DNA of 64,000 nucleotides, taken from positions 1,302,001-1,366,000 of the forward strand of contig JAYKKR010000001.1 of the NCBI GenBank assembly GCA_036971615.1, read 5' to 3'. Positions 53,717 to 64,000 of this stretch are shown piece after piece (position 1 is the first letter of the stretch; each line of letters begins with the position of its first letter). Under the pieces are notes generated by a model, which was not told where the DNA came from, did no database searches, and worked only from the letters and a program-made list of their open reading frames with translations. The translations under genes and the position numbers were made by a program. The stretch comes from Amyloporia xantha (lineage: Eukaryota; Basidiomycota; Agaricomycetes; Polyporales; Adustoporiaceae).

Positions 53717-56231
53717 TCAATGCCTGCCAGGCATGGAGACTTCATCCTCAATTTTCCATCTCCCTACCTCTGCCATAGCTTCTGCATCTCCACACTCCAA
53801 CTCCGGCGCACCTAACAATTTGCTCACCATCACCCACGGGTCCTTCCCTCCGCCATGCTGCAATACTTCGCGTTTGAACTTCTCGCCTGTCCTTCGGTCA
53901 AGCGGATCGTGCGCAAAAAGCTTGCTCCATACCCGCGAAGCTATTGCACGATCAAAAAGGTAGGAGTAGTACGTCGCGCCGTATCCGAAGAGATGCCCGA
54001 ACTGGGTCTGCCAGGACGTCCCTGGAACGTACGGGATGAGCCCACGTGTGTCATACAGCTTCGCGAGTGCGGCCGTCGATTCAAAATTAGCATCAAGTGC
54101 TGCAGGTGAGTGATAAATTTGATCTAGGGCGGCGAGGAGGATCTGGGTGTGCGTGTCGATGGAGCGACAGGGGTCTTCGTGGTGGTTGCCGGTCTGCCTG
54201 ATGGCGAAGGTGCCGTCACGATCGAAAAGGGAGAGGACTGCAGGAGAGTTGAGGAAGTGTTCCATGAGAATGGAGGGAAGCTCGACGAAATCGGTGGCGC
54301 AACGCGTGCCAGAGACGTTCTGGTACTCTGTCCGTCCGATCATCGCTGCGAGCGCAATGTTAATAAGTACCGCATTTCAAAACTCCAAAGGACAACTACT
54401 CACAATGCATGGCGTGTCCCATCTCGTGAAAAAGCGTCATTACCTCATGCCATTCGAGAATGGTAGGCCCGCGAGTAATAGATGGTCTGGCAAACTCGCA
54501 TAGGAGGACAACCAGTGGAAGCTGAAACGTGCCTTCCTGACCAGGAAATTGCCGCCGGTGCGCAGACCCGAAATCGCGAGACATCTGCACAACCGCTCTG
54601 TCATGCTCATCGGCATGTATGAGGTCGCCTTCGACGTCGTCGTCATCCGTTCGCCGTGAACATCGTACAGTGTAATGTGCAGCTCCGCTCGGCTTCCCTC
54701 TCCGTGCGAAGAGGTCTGCGTAAATCCAGCCAAGCACGCCGGTCTCCTCGTCCACCACCTCTAGTTTCCGTACATCCGTGTGCCATACCTCCCCCGGAGA
54801 TACATCCGCTAGCCGGAGAGATATACCATACAGGTTCTGGAAAAGTCGAGACAAGCCCATGAACACCGTACCGAGCGTCAGCGGTGGTAATGTGACCGGC
54901 GGCGCTGGCGGTTCTGGCGGACAGTAGTAGTCCCTATCCCAAGCCTGGATAATTGGGAATGGAGGTGTGTTTAGATGTGCTTGTTTCCGCATGCTGAGCG
55001 TTCGTAGGGCGTTTCTGGCGTACGGCTGCGTGTGGTCCATCAGGGCGTCTAGGAAGTGTTGGACGTTTTCTAAGACGAAACCGAGAGTTTAAACACTCAA
55101 TTGGTCCGAAAACGCTCTAAAGAAACGCACCTGGTGATTTAGCCATCTTATCGGCAAGGGTCATATGCGCGAAACTGCTCTTCCCCACTAATCGAGCGAG
55201 TTCACCCCGCGCACGGAGAAGCCTTTCTAGGACTTCAATTTGCTCTGGTGAGCTCGCATTGGCCGCCATGTAGACCTTCCTCCGAGGTTCCTCGGCTGGC
55301 GCAGACCGCATGATCATCTGCGCCTGTAGGGAACCCGGGTAAACAAGTAGGTCCCGATTGGTGACCTGTGCTTGCAATCTAAGTCGGGCACCCATGCCCA
55401 TATCCTTCAGCCCCTGGAGTTCCGCCGGCTTGATGACAGCAGGAGGGCGAGCGCTGGCAGTCTCGTTGAGAAATTGCCGCCCGAGGAGCAAAATTTCGGT
55501 CGATAACGAGACGAAGCGATTGCGCTGTTCAGGAGGCAGGTCAATGCCAGACTTTTCGAAGTCCCGCCAGAATATGAGGGCTGTCTGGTACGCTTCGGGG
55601 CTGAGCGACTTTACGACTTCTGGATCGGAAAGTACAGCATGCAGAACCTGTAGATGATACATATTCAAGTCTACTCATGGAATAAGACTACTAAGTTCAT
55701 GCGTACCTCATACAACCCTACGTGGGTATTGAGAATGTTCATGAACTCGCATAACTTTTCGTAAACTTCGTCGGCGCTTTGAACCCAATATTTGTCAGGA
55801 TGTGCATTTCGGATCAGCTCCGCGAGGTCAATGACTCCGCATAGCAGGTCGCTGAGCCTATCCAGGTTCTTCACCACCTTGAACAGCTCTTCCCGGGACT
55901 CCCGAGCCCTCAACACACGTTCTGTGAGAAGTTGAGCACGGCGAAGAGTAGAGTCGGCTAGAGCGTTGAAGGCGGAAGGCGTGGTGAGTACAGGGTGTCC
56001 AAATAGTCCAGTATAGTGAGATGAGGTCGCGCGCTGTGCAGACTGAGGCTGGTCAAACAGGGCTACGACGTCCACATCGTCGCGTGAGGCCGGTAATGGG
56101 AGTACGGCGGTTGCGGTCGCAGGACGAGAGAAGACATGGGGTGCGTCTCGCTTAGCATTGAGACAGCCCTTGAATCTGAAAGTCGGTCTGGCGTGCTTTG
56201 GAAGCGCATTCCTCGCAGCTTTTGCGAGCAT
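53717..56231 (-). CDS. MIP: Mitochondrial intermediate peptidase (Oct1/MIP)
   Basis: Matrix zinc metallopeptidase (family M3) that trims octapeptides from imported proteins; the standard flank of the HD locus in Agaricomycetes. I start at the Met at 56231 because [20 protein letters not shown] is a good presequence. The frame is open up to an earlier Met at 56387 (MTARRRRC), which could be used instead. Exons join at introns near 55707-55640, 55127-55070 and 54405-54345. Landmarks: [54 protein letters not shown], then the active-site HEMGHAMH (54400), the downstream metal-ligand region [13 protein letters not shown], and [21 protein letters not shown] near the end. Stop at 53717. Length and motifs are complete. 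Confidence 0.95.
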
Positions 56232-56680
56232 GTACGCGAGATGAGAGTCAGCAAACAAGGTGTGATGGTGTAGGTAAATTCGGTCACCCAGGGCGAGATC
56301 TGCCTGGCCATCGTCGGTCAATGCCGAGTCATCGCCGACAGATCGGGATCGAGGCGCGTAGATGCATCGCCGGCGCCTCGCTGTCATCCTGCTAAAGTCA
56401 AACTACAGTAGTGGATCATAGGCCTCAGCTGTCCTCTCAAGCCACTCGCACACAACAGACATGTTCCAATCATATAACAACGGTGCGGTTCTCTGCGCAA
56501 CCCAAACTGAAACCTCTCGAGTACAATACTGTATTAGCTGTGGTACCGTGACTATGCTGTTCATAAAAAAGAATTTATGTAGATCGTAATTGCACTGGAA
56601 GGATATATCTGCGACGTGAACGATGCGGAATGACGATGGAAGCTGCAGGGAGATGGGGTAGGCCAGTAGAGGAACCAGGT

Positions 56681-58929
56681 TCATGATTCATCCATGCTGG
56701 ATGCTGGTGATAGACTTCCTTCTATACTCTTCTCGTAGATTTCAGCGTTCCCATTCGCTCGATAATCTGACCCACTGCCATGAGCGGACTCTGAATAGGA
56801 ATCATGGGGATGGCCGTTGGTTGTCGGTGATTCTGGTCCATTTGATGATGCGGAGGCTTCATTAATGGGAGGTGGAGGTTGTTGAACTCCAGCTACCGGT
56901 TCAACCGCATAATACCAGAATTTGCTCTTCTTTTTACCCGCAACTGCTTCGACTGCAGTCTCGGTTGGTTTCACCGCTGCCGCACCATGAATCTTGATCT
57001 TCAAGCTGTTGCCATTATGCGCGGAGATCGACTGTGCGTCGGCGGAATTGGTGCTGACAGCACTATCCTCTGTTCGTGCTCTCTTCGGCGGAGGTGCGTC
57101 CAGCTGTGTCTCTACAGGAGCTCCCAAACGAGTCGAGCGACGTTCACCGCGCCACTCATTCCACTCGTCATTCGCGCTGGCACCCCGCTTCCCATTAGTA
57201 GAGGAAGCATTAGATGTTCGGGTTGATCGCCGTCTCCCCGGGTTGGCAGCGGCACGACGAGTTGAAGTGGAAGGATCGCCTGGGCGAAAGTTCCCTAGGT
57301 CGTCGAATTCACCCTGATCGTCATACTCCTCATCTTCTTGCTCTTCCTGATAAGTATATTCATCTTGATCGTCCTTGCATACGTCCAAACTGACATTAGG
57401 ATTTGTAGAAGCAATAGCAAGTCGATGTGTACACACTTCACTTATGGGATCGTTCATGTAAGCATAGTCGGGTCGGGTCGTCCGTCTTCGAGTTCGGGTT
57501 TCCCGCACTTCTGCTTGCGCAATCAAGAGATTACGCTGCTCAATTTTCTTCCGGGCACGTTGAATTCGCTACAAGTAATAAATTGATTAGTCACGTGGAG
57601 CGATGATTGTCGCAAAATTGGAAATCATCATGGTTTGGTCTTTCTCGTCGTTTATATCCGTTTGATATGCGCTTTCCCATGTGAGATGATAAACGATACG
57701 GACGACACTCACCGCCAATTCAGCATCGATAGCTTCCAATCTCTCTTGCAGGAGCTTTGAGAGAGCTGTATGAGCCAGTTCCAGTTTTGTTCTCCGATCA
57801 CCAGTCTTAGGTTCCGGAGGTGCGCGCTCCTGCACTTTGTTCAGGACTGCCATATACTCTTCGCGGGTAGATGAGACGGTCTGGAATGTTGCAGTAATCT
57901 TCCAAGGATTGGTGGACATATATAATCGCGGAGAATCTGCATAGAGCAACCAATTAGGTGTCATTCAACGGCCAGATGTAATAAATCAACAGAAACCGCG
58001 AGATGCCGAGTACAGATGCATTGTCTCCCAGCGAGATGCAAATACACGCAAATACGAAATTTCGTTTGGAAGGCAGGAAAAAACGTGCACGGACCATCTA
58101 CTGCCCAGTAGCGTTTGCGATCCTTGTCCTGGCCGAGAGGGAGCAGTTGCAGATTCTCTTGACTATGAGGGTCGCCTGGCGGAGGCGGCGCAGACGTCGT
58201 CTCTGCCTTCTTATGTTTGTTGTGAATGACGCCCCAGGCACGGTCGATGGTAGCCTTGATCTCTGGACTGTGGCAAAGTTGAAGTTCGACAAGCTGTCGC
58301 ATCAACTTCAACTGGTTACGTCCAGCAAGTCTGAGTGAGCATCGCTATGGAATGTGCACGAAGTGAACATGTACCTTGAGATCCCAGGGTGCGGCGAAGA
58401 AAGCCATTCTGCATTTGCGGAAACGGATCCACGTTTCCCTGCAGGTCCTCATCCCAAAATACCGTCCTCTCCGATGACTTGAAGTAGTCTAGCATTACGG
58501 TGGCGAGGGTTGTGGATATCACGTCCGAACTGGGGCGACACCGCGTCGTATACACGTTCCAGCCACGAAGAAAGACACGCGGATACCCACTCACCTCAAG
58601 TTACGCGTCTGCGGTTTCAGGTTCAACACAAAACGCGCAAGAATCTGAGTTATGATTGGGTTCGCCTCCTGCGAAAGCAGTGCTTCCTCAAAGCTAGTAC
58701 CGTCGCCGTGGCACGGTCAGACCAGCAAAAACATATTGAAAACAGGCTTGAGCACTCACTCCATGGGTGTATCCAATCCCTCGACCTTACCCCGAAGCTG
58801 GGTGAACTTGCAAATGAATGAGTACACGAACGCCGACTCCCATCGGTCCCGTGGATGCGTCGCATTGGACGGCGGGCAGATGTGGCCCTTTTTATCGGCA
58901 GTCGAATCAGCAGCAGCGACAGCTTTCAT
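56681..58929 (-). CDS. DDT/WHIM-domain chromatin-type protein, apparent 1-nt frameshift
   Basis: Nuclear protein of the WHIM (WSTF/HB9/Itc1p/MBD9-type) group, which in other proteins reads linker DNA with ISWI remodellers. Start 58929 (MKAVAAADSTADKKGHICPPSN). The DDT-like part reads WESAFVYSFICKFTQLRGKVEG, then EALLSQEANPIITQILARF and SSDVISTTLATVMLDYFKSSERTVFWDE. The WHIM core follows: WDLK, LKLMRQLVELQLCHSPEIKA, IDRAWGVIHNKHKK and LLPLGQDKDRKRYWAVD, then SPRLYMSTNPWK. The tail is Ser/Asp-rich with RRRSTRTSN and PPPKRARTED basic patches (57526-56681). Between NVDPFPQMQN and FFAAPWDLK (~58411) the frame changes by one base within a TTT run. Either an assembly error or a mutation. Introns 50-70 nt. 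Confidence 0.78.
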
Positions 58930-59248
58930 GGCGGACTACAAGAGCACCGGCACAGTGGTTCCAGAAGAAGTGCATGGACAAGTGTGGCCGAGTGCAGGAG
59001 GTGGCGGTCACGTTTATACCCCCAATATTTTCTTAATTCTGTCATTACGAACAAATTTACGATAAGTACTAATTTGCTCATACGATCTCCACCGCGGGCT
59101 GCATATATGGTTCCAAGAATATGGCATTTTAACAGCGAATATGGAGTACATTGTAGTGACGAAAGGCGGCAAGATAACCCGGTAAACACCCTGGGGACAC
59201 GGCTGTACATAGACAATGCAGAAGACGACACGAGGACTGATGGCAGTC
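58930..59248. other. Spacer between WHIM gene start and FAM32A-like stop
   Basis: 319 bp, moderately AT-rich after 59020; it should hold the WHIM-gene promoter and the FAM32A-like 3' end. No other feature seen. Confidence 0.35.
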
Positions 59249-59818
59249 TTATCCTGGGCCGACCTGGGTTACACAGTAAGCGTGCAGTCAGCGATATAAC
59301 AATGGAGTCAGACATACCTTCGGAATGTCGTGGTGCTCGCTCAAAGCCTCCAACTTCGAATTGAACTCGTGAACGCGGTCCTTATGGGTCTGGTTGGCCA
59401 ATTTCGCTACCTTATCCGCAAGCTGGATGAGGTATGTTAAGTAGAATACATGTAAATGAACATTACGGAAGACATACCCGCTTCTTCTGCACTTCCTCAA
59501 ACCTCTTCTCAGCCGCCGTCTTCCTGTCACTACTACCAACCGCAGGAGAGTTCCTGCCACTGCTAGATGGCGAGGCAATCTTGGATTCTTCCTCCTTCAT
59601 CAACAGCTCCAGCTCCTTCAGGCGTTTATCCTCTGCAGCCTTATCCTTGCCCTTATCCTTGTCTTTGTCCTTCGACTTCGATTTCGACTTCTTCCTGAGT
59701 ATCTTATGAGCGCAGTCTCAAACCAGAGATGGCCTACTTACTTTTTGACAATACCGCCCTCAGCAACGCCACCCCTGAGCTTGAGGGCGCCGCCAGGGCG
59801 AAAGTCATAATCAGACAT
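59249..59818 (-). CDS. FAM32A-like protein
   Basis: Small conserved nuclear protein; human FAM32A sits in the catalytic spliceosome near the 3' splice site. Start at 59818 (MSDYDFRPGGALKLRGGVAE). A Lys/Ser/Asp-rich repeat (KSKSKSKDKDKDKGKDK) follows across an intron, then LKELEELLMKEEESK, KTAAEKRFEEVQKKR and, after another intron, the conserved C-terminus THKDRVHEFNSKLEALSEHH and DIPK. Splicing the last short intron (donor at ~59311, acceptor before GTCGGC) gives DIPKVGPG and TAA at 59249-59251, the usual fungal ending. About 140 residues, normal for the family. Confidence 0.9.
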
Positions 59819-60694
59819 CGCTGTCGTAGGCGTGGATCATAGACAAGGTAGAATAGTCACGACGTCACAGCTTCGCGAATTCTTCATACGCGGCCCTTGA
59901 GACGTCACGCGTCGTGAGTGACAGCTCCTTTCTGCTGCCCGCGTCTAGTGTCGCGTATACAACTCGACGTAAGAAACATGGATGTATCTTACATGTTTAA
60001 AACATGTTTTTTACAAGTAAAAAACACGGGCCAAAACTATTCATGTATATAATGTCATTAAGTCAGGACACGTGACGCTTCCCGTGAAGCAGCGACTCTA
60101 TGCATAGATAGAGGCCCACCGCACTGAAATAGGCAATTGGTTTAGATATGTTCACAATCTTGGAGGATGCAATGCGCCTTGGAATACCTCTATGCCTGAA
60201 GTTCTGCTATCCTGGACATTGGCAAGTCCAGGCGCGAGACGATGCGCATCCGGCAGATGCCGAAGTGTGTGAGATCTCGACGATCGTGTCTCGAATCTTG
60301 GCAATAACTCACTCAAATTCACATTTCTTCCTCTAATACCGGCTGAGAGCACAACTTTGTATGTTCCAAGGCATTCTGAAACCTATGGTCCACCCAGTGC
60401 GTCTCCACAGCCCTTTGCGCCGCAGGCAGAGAAATAGCACGTGACGTGTGTTTAAAACGTAAAAAACACCTGTATATAACTAACATAAAACCAGGACTTA
60501 CTTACATACCGTTTTAAACAGCCAATTAGTTTCATACGCAACACTACCCGCGTCCTCGTTCTACAGGCGCCTACCGTGCCGCCGCCAGCTCCTCTGCCTC
60601 ACTCTCTTCCTCTGTTACGACCAGTCAGTTCACGGTCGCGTGTTCTTGGGTCCTCAGTTTGCAGGAAAGACTGTGGAGAACGCTTCCCTGAAGC
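59819..60694. other. Divergent intergenic region, FAM32A-like / TMEM115-like
   Basis: 876 bp. Two related AT-rich blocks contain gtaaaaaacac with tttaaaac-type inverted words (near 59990-60030 and 60445-60475). cacgtgac motifs lie near 60070 and 60440. They may be remnants of a small repeat or promoter elements. ORFs here are short and unsupported. Confidence 0.4.
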
Positions 60695-62053
60695 ATGGCT
60701 GTCCTCTCTTTCAACCCGGCGCAGTTCATAGCTGCTGTCCCGCCTGCGACCCGTGCATTTACTGCGGCTACTATCGGCTGCTCGTTTCTATACTACTTTC
60801 TGGCATGGCGCGGCGGTGAAGAATTTGCTGCACCATACCTTGTGCTCATTCCGGGATCAAGTATATTCTACCCGTGGACGTTCTTGACTTCGGCATTGGT
60901 AGAAACGACCGTTATAGAGGTGAGCATGTGGTGTCCTGTGCGGGTTGCGTGTTCGTGGCTGATGCTTCTCCAGCTTATCTTTACTCTCTTAGTCATACCT
61001 GCCGCCCTTAGATATCTGGAGCGACTATGGGGAGCTGTGGAGCTGTTGAAATTCATTGCAGTCTCCATCACAGCCTCTAATATCATTGCTTTCGGATTGA
61101 ACTGGATCGAGTTCGTGGTGTTACGGAATCCGGTTTTCCTGTGAGTAAAATACCCGTGAAAAATTTTGCTTTCTCGTGAATCCTGCTTCGTAGCTATGGC
61201 CAGCAGTATCATGGCCAAATGGCGTTGCAGATAGCTGTTCTCGTTGCATTCAGACAAATCATTCCGGAACACCAAGTCCAGCTCTTTGGTGTTCTGAAGG
61301 CTCGCGTGAAGGCGCGTATTTGTCTACTTCCTGTGATGTGCCAGTAAATTCTCACCTCGCGATACCCAAAATTTATAGGCGCTCCCGATGGCCTATGTTA
61401 CATTCTCAACTGTTATGTGCATAATCGGATTCCAGTGTCCATTTATCGTCATTCAATTTGGGTGGCTTGTCGGGTACCTTTGGCTACGCTTTTACAAGAA
61501 AAATGTTGGAGACCTTGGAGGAGGACCACTGTACGGGGACAGGAGTGAAACATTCGCATTTGTGACGTGGTTCCCACCTCTTCTCCAGTGAGTCTTGCCC
61601 TGGTTACTCGGTTCTGGTTGCTCAATAATTCTTTTCACAGTGGACCCCTTACATGGCTGGGAAACACGGCCTTCATGCTAGCGACGAAGTTCCATTTGAT
61701 ACCCTCTTCGGGGACCGACGTAGAAGCAGGAGGTTATGCCCAGCTACCAGGTGGCGCGCGTGCAGAGGCTGAGAGGCGAAGGTAAGCCCTCCGTAATCTC
61801 AGTGATATGGTTGTTGAAGTAGCGGTATGGTAGAGCAATGGCCTTGAAAGCGCTTGACCAGCGACTGGCTGGAGGCGCATCGTCACCTTCGCCGACGCAA
61901 CGACCTGCGAACGGCTCAGTTGCCCCACCGCGCCCGGCCGCACCGAGTACTAGTTTGAATAGTGCCGAGGCATCTGGCCCCAAAAAGAATACAGGAGAGG
62001 CTGACATTGCTGATGGAGGAGAGGCACCAGCGAAGGTGACTGAGGACGACTGA
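60695..62053 (+). CDS. TMEM115/YOL107W-like Golgi membrane protein (rhomboid-like fold)
   Basis: Polytopic Golgi protein of the DUF1751/TMEM115 family, tied to retrograde Golgi-ER traffic in animals. Start 60695 (MAVLSFNPAQF). Exons join through introns near 60920, 61141, 61315, 61589 and 61783. The sequence runs TRAFTAATIGCSFLYYFLAWR (TM1), FYPWTFLTSALVE, LRYLERLWGAVELLKF (family block), ITASNIIAFGLNWI, MAYVTFSTVMCIIGFQCPFI, WLVGYLWLRFYKKNVGDLGG, then GDRSETFAFVTWFPPLLHG and a cytosolic Ala/Pro-rich tail that ends at 62053. The rhomboid catalytic Ser/His pair is absent, as is normal for this family. No disruption seen. Confidence 0.9.
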
Positions 62054-62414
62054 TGACATGAATCTCTCCGATTGTGCTGGTTACTTTTACATGCAGCTGG
62101 TTAATGATAGTTTCGCTTTCGCTTTCGCTTTCTCAAGGATCGGAGTCATCTTGATGGCTGCCGCTGGGTACTGTGTTTAAGTTTAGTCCGTAGAAGAAAT
62201 TCCTGTCTTCACTTTTGTCGCAAGTTGGAAGGCAGTGAGTGATATTCATGCCTCGGTGAATGGTATACACCATCAATTCCCACGGTTACAGCACTTCTGT
62301 GTGGAAGCTGCTCAAGTGCCTCTCACTTCACTTACAGCGTATTCGCCCAACGTTCGCCCTTCCACTGCGACCCCTACATAGTACTGGAGCTATAAGCTGG
62401 GTCTGCGGTTACCG
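62054..62414. other. Intergenic with short TTTCGC repeat
   Basis: 361 bp between two plus-strand genes. Contains gtttcgctttcgctttcgct near 62109, a short hexanucleotide run, in the TMEM115-like 3' region. No gene seen. Confidence 0.35.
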
Positions 62415-64000
62415 ATGGCTCGCCGACCCTCCATAGTATCTTTGGCTTCGTCCACGAGAACACAGTCTAAGACCAGCGGACAGCCAGGGCAGGCACCACG
62501 ATCTCTATCCCAGTATTCGGTCATGGACAGCACTCACGACAACCTCCGGACTTTGGAAGACTTTGATCCAGACGACCTGTTTGCCAGGTACACTGTCTCT
62601 GAAGTGAAGGCAATACAGCAGCGCTTGAGGTGCTTTGAGAGGTCGTTTGCAACTCATGAGGGTCACTGAGGCGTTCCCGCTCACAGAACAAATGCTGAGG
62701 CGAAACAAGAAGAGCTTCGTCTCATGGTTGGGTACGTTAATATTTGCGTCCTTGCAGTCTTTTTCTTGAATTGTACAACGAAAGCGCAGGGAACGGTATC
62801 GCGATTTGCTGCAAGCGTCGACCTCAATTATCTCAATGGCTCAGTCCTCAAAAAGCGTCCTAGAAGCATGTCATGAGATGCGACAGATAGTCGCATCTAC
62901 TCAGCTACCTCGAATGCCGATACGCCCGTTAGGTGGAGAAGGTCGCTTTCATCTGTGTTTAGTCTTGAGACGCTTTGCTGACACTCTTTCACAGATAAAC
63001 ACTTGCAAGCGCTGCAGTCACTATCGGCCCACCTAAAACTGCTGTTAGATGCACCGGAACATTTATGGCGCTTCATGGAACAGCGAAAGTACCTGCATGC
63101 TGCTTGGCTTTTCTTGACAGCGCGCGCAGTGCATCAGACAATGATACGAGGGGACCAAGACTCTCATCAGAGCTGGCAAGCGTATGGTATAGATGTCTCA
63201 GTACGTGGAGTATCGTCGATTTTTGTACTGTGCTCACGTTCCCATGGTAGGAAGATATGCCATTGGTACAGCGTCAGTGGGACACGGTCTCGCAATTTAG
63301 ATCTCAGATCGTTCACAAAGCCACGCTCTCTCTACGTGAACAAGTGGCCTCACCCGCGGTACGACAGTAATTATGTTTCGTGCTTGACAGGTCTGACGTA
63401 TACGCACAGGAGATCTGTGCTGCTCTCCTTACGCTACATTTACTTGAATCCCGTCCACTCACAGAGACATTGGGGATTTATCTAGCGCAAAGAACCAAAA
63501 CGCTGTCGTCCCTGCTGTCTCGCACCCAGGGCCAAGTGGGCAACGGTCATGCCCATGATGCTCCCAGAAGCAACGGCAAGCTGCCAGGAAGGTCGCGGAA
63601 AAATGTTATGCGTGATACAAGGCAGAGTCTTCAAGCTGTTTTAGAGCTTGTATCACAGACGTTGGGGACGGCGCGAGTCGTATTTTCCGACAGCCCTTCT
63701 GGTGAGCTCCCTTTGATGCAGCAGGTATTGCAATACATACAAGGAGAGAAGGGGTCCATCAGCTCGCTTCCGGCCGAGCTTCAATTAACGACGGAGTCAT
63801 TGCTCACTAGCTTGCCCTCCTCTACCCACTTCCTTTTGCTTCCCACCAGCATCAGATCCTATAAGCCATACGTCGATGGGACCTCCTTGTCTTCACTTGT
63901 TCCACAAGGACAACTTGCTCCCAAGCTAGAGACCTTTTTTACTCAGTCTCTGAAGACAATTCAAACGACTATGGGGAATTGGTTCGTGAATTTGGATAAC
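62415..64000 (+). CDS. COG1: Conserved oligomeric Golgi complex subunit 1, 3' partial
   Basis: COG1 belongs to the lobe A side of the COG tether for retrograde vesicles within the Golgi. Start 62415 (MARRPSIVSLASS). The conserved N-terminal helix reads LEDFDPDDLFARYTVSEVKA and IQQRLR, then, after short introns at ~62632 and 62732, NAEAKQEELRLMVG and ERYRDLLQASTSIISMAQSS. This is followed by ALQSLSAHLKLLLDAPEHLW and YLHAAWLFLTARAVHQ, characteristic of the CATCHR-type COG1/Vps51 N-terminus. After introns near 62991, 63198 and 63360 the frame runs open to the window end (QTTMGNWFVNLDN), so roughly the second half of the gene is missing. No frameshift seen. Confidence 0.88.

Noticed and set aside
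56231..56387. Upstream start of MIP at 56387
   Set aside because: The added 52 residues are acidic in part and lack family similarity, whereas the Met at 56231 begins a good presequence; kept only as an alternative.

Overview
The window is nuclear DNA of a mushroom-forming basidiomycete (Agaricomycetes, probably Polyporales or a close relative). Genes are cut by many short GT-AG introns, mostly about 45-70 nt, and the proteins are fungal. The most informative feature is a divergent pair of homeodomain transcription-factor genes, HD1 (minus, 47955-50388) and HD2 (plus, 50670-52994). They lie next to mitochondrial intermediate peptidase (MIP, minus, 53717-56231), with the beta-flanking gene on the other side (26567-28180). 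This is the A (HD, matA) mating-type locus. RPB2, the lung-seven-TM protein, glycogenin and the YPL109C-like ABC1 kinase on the left arm are genes I recall as linked to this locus in other Agaricomycetes, so the whole window reads as the MAT-A synteny block.

Left arm (1-28180): Lu7TM receptor-like protein (5'-truncated by the window), RPB2, a broken F-box gene, a fructosamine-3-kinase-like protein, an old-yellow-enzyme oxidoreductase, an ADCK2-like ABC1 kinase with a nonsense codon and two frameshifts, glycogenin with a long low-complexity tail, a LEA-like stress protein with CRE sites upstream, an F-box protein (the intact relative of the broken copy), an MFS drug/H+ antiporter-type transporter, and the beta-flanking protein.

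Middle (28181-47954): almost 20 kb between the beta-flanking gene and HD1. It has one small gene model (32024-32604) and nested mobile DNA. In order these are: a foldback element; a 4.2-kb LTR retrotransposon with Gag only (minus strand, near-identical 883-bp LTRs); a composite structure bounded by a 27-nt inverted repeat whose left arm was hit by a 404-bp TA-flanked MITE; and, inside that structure, a tyrosine-recombinase retrotransposon of DIRS/Ngaro type. The last has Gag, RT-RNase H and YR reading frames and split direct repeats (A1...B1-A2...B2), with an unrecognised 268-codon ORF between A2 and B2.

Right arm (47955-64000): HD1, a 281-bp shared divergent promoter, HD2 with tandem repeats at its 3' end, MIP, a DDT/WHIM-domain chromatin-type protein with an apparent 1-nt frameshift, a FAM32A-like protein, a TMEM115-like Golgi membrane protein, and COG1 (3'-truncated by the window).

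How the genes work together: in this group of fungi HD1 and HD2 proteins from different alleles dimerise after mating and switch on the dikaryotic programme. MIP and the beta-flanking protein are linked housekeeping or conserved genes, not part of the switch. All exon structures here were read by eye from splice motifs and family conservation; no alignment or RNA evidence was available.
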